Source: Welwitschia mirabilis (taxonomy: Eukaryota; Gnetophyta; Gnetopsida; Welwitschiales). From it: a DNA stretch of 64,000 bases. Numbering within the stretch: position 1 is the first letter of the stretch; the number at the start of each line of letters is the position of its first letter. Positions 56,641 through 64,000 of this stretch are shown here, piece after piece. The DNA is taken from NCBI GenBank assembly GCA_051453625.1, contig JBOZIK010000001.1, positions 57,338,575-57,402,574 on the forward strand, in the 5' to 3' direction. A program made the position numbers and the translations under genes. The notes below the pieces were generated by a model, which worked only from the letters and a program-made list of their open reading frames with translations, ran no database searches and had not been told where the DNA came from.

Positions 56641-58098
56641 GTTTATGGAAGACATATTTTAATTATTAAGGTATATGAAATGGTTAAAAAACAAAAATAT
56701 AGAGCTTATACAATTATATAGATAACCCTAATTATCATTTTCTCATAAAGACAATAAGGATTTTTCAAATGTTTTCAAGAAATCTTAATTGTTTTACAAG
56801 TTGATTTTAAGTATCAGAAGGGTTTGAAAATTAATTATTTGATAAATTAATATCTCATTTAAAAACTTTAAAATAACTATTTACAAGAAAATCTATAATG
56901 CAAACCTTATCCAAGTAAATAATATTCCACTAAGTATGACTTAGTTTACTAGATAGATAATAAATTAATCTAATGTAGAGTTTGAATGAATATAAAGTAT
57001 AAATATAAAATGTTATTCCCTCAAGGAAATCTAGAAAAACACTATAATAATGTAAGAAATATCATCTTCTAATATATCAATAATATAAACCTTATAAGGC
57101 ATTAAAGCCTTAATTCTATAAGTAAATGACAAAAAAAAGGAAAAAAGGAAAAAAAAAAAGAAAATTCAAAAAGCACATTACATAACATGTAATCTTAATT
57201 GAGTTAGAGATGGAAAGTAAAGTAAATCTAATCATAGATCATGGTGGTCCATATCAATGGCATGTGGAAATACTAGGATTGAAAGAATATAAGGAAATAC
57301 GGCAAAAACTCAATATTGAAACCAATAATAGATATCATACATAAATGTATGTACATATGCATAGTAGATATATATAAAAAAATTTAGGATGCAGCTAGTT
57401 AAGAACTCTCTAGATTATAACATTCAATCCTATTAAGAAATTCTAACACATGAATGATAATAGTACTCATGTATATTAATATAAATCAGATATATGAATA
57501 CATGAGTATATAAATATAGACAATCCTCTGGTCACTTAGCCAAAATCATCCATTTGTAGTCCACCATTACCAAGCATTAGAGACCCCCTCATATCTCACC
57601 GTGACATCTTGGTGAATGCTAATGGGAAGGGAATATATCATATTAGAATGTCATTATAGTAACTCATGCATGAATAGGATTAACACACATACATACATGT
57701 ATTTTGATAGGGTACCTCTTAGCTGCTCCTTTTATAATATATCATAATGAATCTAATATGTATGTATGTATGTATGTATGTAATGCCAAAGAGAATAGCC
57801 TATATGCCACTAATTAAGTCACTAGTATCAATAGACTTAAATTAATAGAAATGAAAAGACAAAGGTTGCAAATTAAATGTCTAATTATTTTAATGAGAGT
57901 TATAGAATTACCATTATTGTTATATATTTTTAGACATAAGATAACAAGTAACTACGTGGAATATTTAACTCATGTGCATGAACATGTAAGAAACTATATT
58001 AGAGAATACATATCTATAAAGAATTAAATATACTAGAAGAAACCATAAATAATGAAGACTATGCTTTAAACCTGCATCATTATATAACTATACTATAC
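56641..58098. other. AT-rich stretch with simple repeats
   Basis: Should include the 5' LTR of the older copia, but I could not match it to the other side. A purine run is at 57130-57165 and a (TATG)n run at about 57760-57781. No coding signal. Confidence 0.4.
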
Positions 58099-59349
58099 TG
58101 TTGTGATGTCAATTTGTAGGAATTTGATGGTGTATTTTAAGTGATTTTGCAGGACTTTTATACAAGTTTGGATGAAATAATAATTATTATGGATAACTGA
58201 TAGGATCATCACTGAAACATGCAATTCTTAGAATATTTAGAGGCTTCTCAGGCTTATTCGGATACTTCATACTTTAAAAGAAGGATTTAATATGCAGAAG
58301 ATTAATTCCTTTTTGAGATTAAAGATAAAGAAGCCTATTGTTCCCTCTATCATCCCTAAGATAGGTAGGATAACAAGAATACTAACATGAACAGAGGCTA
58401 TGGAGTTGACTGTGGGGCTTCAAGCTAATGGACCACATTTTAACATGGAGTTATATTCACTCTGTCATCCCCATGACAGTCAAGATAACAATTATTTTTT
58501 ATGATAGAAAGAATTATCTTTGTAATGGAGTCATGTAACCCATTTGAGTTGCTAGGGTTTCTTCTCCAACTTCTAGAGTTAGGATTCTAGAACTTTAATG
58601 TAAAAACTATAAATACCTCTCTTTCCTTTACTTTTATTTCCATCTTTTATACCCAATGTTCTTATAATGGAAGACTAAAGGACAAGAGGTTCATCCAATA
58701 GCTACAGAGAGAAGTCACCTTTGTGTTGGACTAAGCATCCTCCATTGAGTAGATGCTACTTTTTTGTAAGTGGATGTAAAAGTTTTATGATCAATTCAAA
58801 TACTCTTTTTACTACAATTATGTTTATGTCCCTTATGGTTTAAGTTGGTTATAGCTTAGTGACAATTCTATAATTTATTTATGTCATAAGGGTAACCTTT
58901 GTTAAGGTCAATTTTATTAGTTTAGATTTGCATTAATTTTCATTTCACTTTCATACTGCATTCCAAATTCTATTTGATATATCTCATAGTTCACATTGGT
59001 TAGGAATAAATGATGAAATCTTCTTAATTGATTTGAATTATAGAGAGCTAGTTATTGTAATAGGAGAATTAGAATCCAAATAGACTCATCTCATTTACAT
59101 TTCATCTATTACATTTCATCTCCATTCATCTTGCATTGCATTTTGCATTATTGTTTACTCTCATTTATTAAAAGATAAAACCTAAAAATACCTTGCAAAA
59201 TCAATTTTCTAACCCTAAGCCTAGTGCCTTTAATGGATTATGACATTTGAGTTAACTACCACATATACTAGAGTGTTCATTTTGCAAGTATTATGATTTA
59301 TAGGTTTTACCTAAAAGAATTAAGGATTGTATAAATTCACACTACAACA
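58099..59349 (+). repeat. 5' LTR of the third Tat/Athila element
   Basis: Shares with the 34-kb LTRs the start (TGATGTCAATTTGT), 'TTTATACAAGTTTGGATG', the palindromic motifs at 58349-58373 and 58464-58489, the TATA box and the 'CCTTTGTTAAGG' block near 58890. It ends ACTACAACA. Confidence 0.85.
58608..58615 (+). promoter_or_regulatory. TATA box of the third Tat/Athila LTR
   Basis: TATAAATA at the position equivalent to 34555 and 40871. Confidence 0.65.
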
Positions 59350-59352
59350 TTT

Positions 59353-59370
59353 TGATGCCATTACGAAAAA
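59353..59370 (+). other. Primer-binding site, degraded tRNA-Asp type
   Basis: TGATGCCATTACGAAAAA lines up with TGGCGCCGTTGCCGGGGA. Most differences are G-to-A, the opposite strand bias to the site at 35137. Confidence 0.65.
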
Positions 59371-60160
59371 AAGACCACAAGGAGCTGGAGGATTGTCACT
59401 ATTCAAATAAGTACCTTGAATTTATGTTCAGGTTATTTATTAAAATAGTGATATATTTTTAGCATAGATTCAGTAGGTCTATTTCAGTAATTTTTATTTT
59501 TCGTAGTTTTTATGATCCTTATCATCCTCTCTATTATTCCAATGACACTGGGAATGAGAGTTATAGATTTTTGATTTTAATTTCTTTTTTGTAAATTTTT
59601 TTTCTCTTTTTAGATCAGTAATAAAAATATTATTTTCTTACCTATCATCCCCATAACAACCTAGACAATAGTCTAAATTTTTTATTTTTAGCACTTTTTA
59701 TCTGATTTCTATTTTCTATTACTATGATAGTCATCCTCCTTGTCATCCCCATGACTAGATGGATGATGGTCTGTTATTTTTTATTTCAATTTTTGTTTAT
59801 TGTCTAAGCATGAAAGGACATGATAAATTTTGGTAAAAACATGAAATATTAGAGAGAGTGGAACCTAATTAAAGAAAACATTAGAGAAGGATTATTTGAC
59901 CATAAGCAAAATCAAGGTATGCATATCCTATGTACGCAAATTCCAAGAATTAAAGAAGAACATTTTTTTACTTTTATTGTTTTAAAATAAGATTTTACAA
60001 AGAAAATTATAGCATAGAATGATATTGTGTTATTTCTTCTTCGAATATCAAAAGCAAGTTGCTTTGTTTAGTACTTCAATTTTAATAGGAACTTCTATTT
60101 CAAATGCAAATGTTACTCTTAGAGATTTAATTGCTAATAAAAAGTGTAAAATCTAAAATT
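59371..60160 (+). other. Leader of the third Tat/Athila element
   Basis: Holds further palindromic motifs, at about 59521-59555, 59644-59672 and 59742-59768, at places similar to those in the 34-kb element's leader. No coding signal. Confidence 0.65.
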
Positions 60161-61620
60161 CCTTTGATTTATCCTTTAATGATGATGTAGAGTTAAGAAA
60201 TTTAAGTGCCTATCCAACCTTTTTGAGGAAACATAAGGAAGAACCTTTCCAACATTTAGTTGAATTGAACAACTTATAGTTACCTTGGGAAATGGAAAAT
60301 AACATATTACTGATCATATATATATGATTAGTTTTCCAGTCACACTTAGACGAAGGGTAAAAATTTGGCTTAAAACCATTTCATATAAGAGTATGAAGTC
60401 ACAGAGTCAAGTACAAGAAGTTTTTTTAAATGATTTTTGAATGAAAGTTCCATGTTAAAAAGTAAAAAAAAAAAGCGACCAACTTTTGACAACAACCTCA
60501 TGAGGACTATGCCACATCTTATAAACATTTTATCATAGTTAGCCATTCTAGCCCTATTGACGAATGCCATAAAGAATAGTTAGTTGATTATTTTTACAAT
60601 GAATTGAATTGTAAAATTAAACAACTTATAGATTTTTCTTATGGAGGTAACTTATTAAATTTAGTCTTGGAAGAAGCATGGAGTGTGTTAAAAAACCTAG
60701 TAGAAACAAGTCAAACTTGGTCTAAACCCATTAAAGAAAATCGAACCGTAGGCTAAATTATAAAAGATTTAAAGGAATTTAAACATGACAAGGAATAAAA
60801 GAGAGGTGACTCAATCAACTTGATTAAAGATTTCACTACCACTTTAGAAAGGTAAACAAAATTCATAGTTAACACAAAGGTAGTAAAAGATGAAAACTCA
60901 ACTTCAATNNNNNNNNNNNNNNNNNNNNNNNNNNNNNNNNNNNNNNNNNNNNNNNNNNNNNNNNNNNNNNNNNNNNNNNNNNNNNNNNNNNNNNNNNNNN
61001 NNNNNNNNGGAATTCTACACTTCTAATACACATATTAATTTTCATTGAAGCTAAGTTACAAAAGGCAATGCTTCACCTTCTTAACACTTAAAGTAGCAAT
61101 GGAAGAGTAAAGAGGAGTAGATGCAATGGATAAAAATGGAAATGAAATGGATGAAATTGTCAACTTAAACAACCTGTAGAATTTTATTATGAAGGAACTT
61201 GTTGAACTTAGTCTTGAAAAAAGCATGGAGTGTGTTGAAAAATCTAGTATAAACAAGTCAAACTTGATATAAACCCACTACAGAAAATTGAATTATAGGT
61301 TAAATCATAAAATATTTAAAGGAGGTTAAAAATGATAAGGAAGAAGAGAGAAGTAACTCAACCAACTTGATTAAATATTTTACTACCACTTTAAAGAAGC
61401 ATACAAGAATAATAGTTGATGCAAAAGTAGTAAGGGATGCAAACTCAACTTCAACTTGTGAAATTTATAAAGACAACTCTCATCCAACTAAAGAGTATTC
61501 TTTGTTACCAAGTTGTAATAAGAGGATGTTTAAGGAAGTTTATGCTTTTAGTCAAAGAACACCTAACTTTAAAAGGAAATCATAATTTCAACAAAAATTA
61601 GGTGAACAATCACAATGGAA
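60161..61620 (+). pseudogene. gag remnant of the third element, partly duplicated around a gap
   Basis: Capsid landmarks such as 'LRNLSAYPTF' near 60192 and 'LVLEEAWSVLKNLVETSQTW' near 60660-60720 match the 34-kb gag. The segment 60608-60908 recurs in diverged form at about 61150-61455, on the far side of the N gap. The zinc knuckle at 61457-61498, inside an open frame of 72 residues (61367-61585), reads C-E-I-Y-K-D-N-S-H-P-T-K-E-Y: two of its Cys are Tyr, each a single G-to-A change. The first 130 bases after the gap do not look like gag and resemble the 3' region of the 12-kb element. Confidence 0.78.
60909..61008. other. Assembly gap (100 N), flanks from two gag copies
   Basis: Left flank stops just before the zinc knuckle; right flank restarts upstream in gag after about 130 bases of other sequence. 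A join of two element copies is possible. Confidence 0.6.
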
Positions 61621-62246
61621 ACCTTTTAAGAATAGATTCATAAATTCTAACTTATAACTAAATAAATTTAAATTATTATCAAATCAAAATGATCCACTCA
61701 AAGACTCCATAGAAGAATTAAAAAGGGTGCAATAAAAGAACAACAACAATATTGAAAAGACAAACAATAATATTGAAAAGACTAATAGCAATATTAAAAA
61801 CTTAGTGAATGTGCTTCAACAAACAATGCTTACCAATCAAAGACCACAAGGGTCTCTTGCATTTGAACCATTATACAATCCAAATGAGGTTAGGAAAGAT
61901 TTGAAAGTTGTAATAAGAAGTTAAAATGATACAACACCTCCTACTCATAAAGTTTCAACTTTCAAGAAAAATGAGAATGAGGAAGATGATGTAGAAATTT
62001 TGGACTCATACAACTTTCCATCAATATCACATGCTAAAAAATCCACTTGAAATCCTTTATAAGAAAACAAAGGAAAAAAACCATCTACTTCTTAACTTAA
62101 TCAGTTAAATGCAAATTCCACCTTTGATGAACATTTGAAAACCTTAACGCAAGATGTAAACATCGACTTGACTTTTTAGAGACTCTTGTAACAAAACCCT
62201 AAATATTCTAAGTTGTGGAAGAATATAGTTAGAAGAAAACAAAAAC
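61621..62246 (+). pseudogene. gag-protease linker of the third element
   Basis: 'LVNVLQQTMLTNQRPQGSLA' near 61802-61860 and 'EILDSYNFPSIS' near 61993-62028 match the linker of the 34-kb element (37077-37310). 'WKNIVRRKQK' precedes the gap. Confidence 0.78.
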
Positions 62247-62346
62247 NNNNNNNNNNNNNNNNNNNNNNNNNNNNNNNNNNNNNNNNNNNNNNNNNNNNNN
62301 NNNNNNNNNNNNNNNNNNNNNNNNNNNNNNNNNNNNNNNNNNNNNN
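62247..62346. other. Assembly gap (100 N) between identical flanks
   Basis: Sixty-four bases before the gap (about 62183-62246) are identical to those after it (62347-62410). The gap therefore marks two overlapping contig ends, not missing sequence. Confidence 0.9.
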
Positions 62347-62890
62347 CTCTTGTAACAAAACCCTAAATATTCTAAGTTGTGGAAGAATATAGTTAGAAGA
62401 AAACAAAAACATACCATTCTTAGCAAATGTTTTCTTACTCAATCTATTACCAAGTTAGTCATGAAAAATCATCCTAAATTTAAAGACATTGGAGCTACAA
62501 CTATGAGTATTACCTTGGAAGAAAATAAAAGGATTCAAAAAGCCTTAATTAACATTAGAGATAGTGTAAATATTGTGCCTTTATACATATGTAATATATT
62601 TAAGTTGGAAAACAGAATAAAACCTACATGAATTATCTTAGAACTGGTTGATACTTCAGTTAAGAAACCATTAGGAATTATGAAGGACTTACTCATCCAG
62701 ATTGAGGAAGCCTTTTGCCCCATAGATGTGGTTATCATTAAGGTAGAACATGATGGAGGTTATCCACTTATCTTAGGAAGAGCCTTTTGTGAAACTTCCC
62801 ACTGTATAATGAACATATGGGCTAGGATGATGAAATGATGCAAGGCAATAAAAAGTTTACCATTTAAGTTTTATGCTACTAAAAAGAACA
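62347..62890 (+). pseudogene. Aspartic protease remnant, third element
   Basis: An open frame at 62377-62631 carries 'NHPKFKDIGATTMSITLEEN' and the active-site segment L-I-N-I-R-D-S-V-N-I-V-P, in which the family's L-D-L-G-A-S has lost the catalytic Asp (Asn codon 62551-62553). After a stop, 'IILELVDTSVKKPLGIMKDL' and 'GYPLILGRAF' near 62758-62790 complete the domain. The G-R motif damaged in the 34-kb copy is intact here. Confidence 0.85.
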
Positions 62891-63315
62891 TAGGATATGA
62901 GTTTAACTTAGAAGAAGAATTTAAAACCAACATTATTTTTACAACATTGACTAATTGAGGAAAGATTGATCATGCTACATAAACCAACTTTATACAATAA
63001 CCCAACTAAAACACACTGGTTTAAATCTGAGAATGAAGAATACGTCGACTGGGAAAAAAAACTTAACAAATTTACTTGGTAGAAAATATTTTTATAGAGT
63101 ATTTTTCCATGTCTATTGTCCTCCTGAAAAATTGGACAACAACTGAAAATATCAATTTAAAACTAAAGAAATTACCCCAAGGTTTAGAATATATTTTTAT
63201 ATCTAATAATTAAAAGAAACCCTTGATAATAAGTGATCTCTTTACTCCTCAATAAAAATCAAACTTGATTTTACTATTAACTTCTAAAGAAGGTGCATTT
63301 GCTTATACTCATAAA
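62891..63315 (+). pseudogene. Protease-reverse transcriptase linker, third element
   Basis: Frame-shifted text including 'LKLKKLPQGLEYIF' near 63157-63200 and 'LIISDLFTPQ' near 63221-63250, the conserved approach to Tat/Athila reverse transcriptase, also seen at 38185-38460. Confidence 0.7.
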
Positions 63316-64000
63316 GATTTAGCTACCATTCCTCTTTTCATAGTTCAACATAAGGTTTACCTTGAAGATAATGCTAAACCTATTAGGTTACGCCAAAAAA
63401 GGCTCAACTCAATCCTTAAGTAAATTGTTAAAGATGAAATCATTAAACTTATGGATGCAGAGATCATATATGCTATATTCAATAGTGAGTGGATTATCCC
63501 TTTGACAATAGTTTCAAAGAAGGGGGAAAAATGGAGAATGTGCATTGATTTTAGAAAACTCAATGAATTTACTAAAAAGGATCATTATCCTTTACTTTTT
63601 CTTAATCAAGTACTTGATAGAATCCAAGGTCATGCGTACTACTATTTTCTTGATGGACATAGTGGTTATAATCAAATTTGCATAACAAGCAAGGACCAAG
63701 CTAAAACAACCTTTACCTCACCCTTTAGAATATTTTCCTTTAGATGAATGTCCTTTGTACTATGAAATGTCTTTAAAACCCTTCAATAAGCTATGATGGG
63801 GACCTTTTTTGACATGATAGAGGACTCTATTGAACTTTTTATGGATGACTTCTCCATCTTTGGTGAAAAGTTTGAACAAACCATAGAAATATTAGAGAAA
63901 GTTTTGGATTGATGTATAGAAACTGGCTTACATTTGAGTTGGAAAAAGAGTTTTCTCCTTATCAATCATGGAATTATTTTAGATCATTACATTTTAAAGG
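63316..64000 (+). pseudogene. Reverse transcriptase, third element (continues past window)
   Basis: Starts with 'AYTHKDLATIPLFIVQHKV' and enters a 98-residue open frame (63451-63747) with 'EWIIPLTIVSKKGEKWRMCI', 'DFRKLNEFTKKDHYPLLFLN' and 'YFLDGHSGYNQI', the finger and palm blocks. The catalytic 'FMDDF' is present at 63838-63852. Stops at about 63421, 63745 and 63910 interrupt it. This is the best preserved reverse transcriptase in the window. Confidence 0.93.

Larger units (their letters stand above)
58099..64000 (+). mobile_element. Tat/Athila-type Ty3/gypsy element, cut by window end
   Basis: Same LTR family as the 34-kb element. In order it shows a 5' LTR, primer site, leader, gag, linker, protease and the start of reverse transcriptase, all on the plus strand. 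The element continues past 64000. Two 100-N gaps (60909-61008 and 62247-62346) lie inside it. The first is flanked by repeated gag text, and the second by identical sequence, so the internal order may be partly an assembly artefact. Confidence 0.88.

Noticed and set aside
57760-57781. Regular (TATG)n repeats as a possible array
   Set aside because: Simple microsatellite without spacers; not a CRISPR or satellite array.
62176-62442. Two minus-strand frames that repeat the same peptide at both ends
   Set aside because: They cross the 100-N gap and repeat because its flanks are identical; they are antisense to gag-protease sequence.
1-64000. Host protein-coding genes, tRNA, rRNA or organelle-derived inserts
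   Set aside because: No intact frame with a recognisable cellular domain, no tRNA-like cloverleaf and no organelle sequence was found by eye; strongly decayed fragments could still be missed.

Overview
The window looks like nuclear DNA of a land plant. It is very AT-rich and consists almost entirely of old, nested LTR retrotransposons. I find no intact host gene, rRNA, tRNA or CRISPR array. The plant call rests on the lineages recognised: Ty3/gypsy elements of the Tat/Athila clade (tRNA-Asp-type primer site, gag zinc knuckle, extra 3' ORF), a Ty3/gypsy chromovirus with a chromodomain, and Ty1/copia elements with initiator-Met-type primer sites. All coding regions are broken by stops and frameshifts. 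Many lesions are C-to-T or G-to-A changes, as expected from deamination of methylated, silenced DNA.

Layout. 94-2340: a non-coding repeat (family B) next to the 3' end of a chromovirus (integrase C-terminus, chromodomain, polypurine tract, LTR start). 2500-18770: one copy of a large non-coding repeat (family C), interrupted by an LTR-like insertion (about 2616-4070) and by a 12-kb Tat-like gypsy element (5998-17976) with a perfect 5-bp target duplication. 20280-33665: a second C copy, interrupted by a 8.9-kb minus-strand LTR element with an intact primer site but no gag or pol (21944-30874), then a second B copy. 34022-41423: a Tat/Athila element with both LTRs, gag and protease but most of pol deleted. 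41430-42289: a chromovirus LTR copy on the minus strand. About 43780-56640: a decayed minus-strand copia element split by a second, 4.85-kb minus-strand copia (46515-51361). 58099-64000: a third Tat/Athila element of the same family as the one at 34022; it runs off the window inside reverse transcriptase.

The genes belong to separate retroelements and form no pathway. The observations most worth following are: a recurrent short hairpin-like motif in the LTRs and leaders of the 34-kb and 58-kb elements; a roughly 105-bp cassette shared downstream of integrase by two different gypsy elements; the same Asp-to-Asn change at the protease active site in two copies; a GC-richer island inside the coding-free element; and several assembly gaps whose flanks show them to be false or mis-sized. 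I see no convincing new functional system; the region reads as a transposon graveyard.
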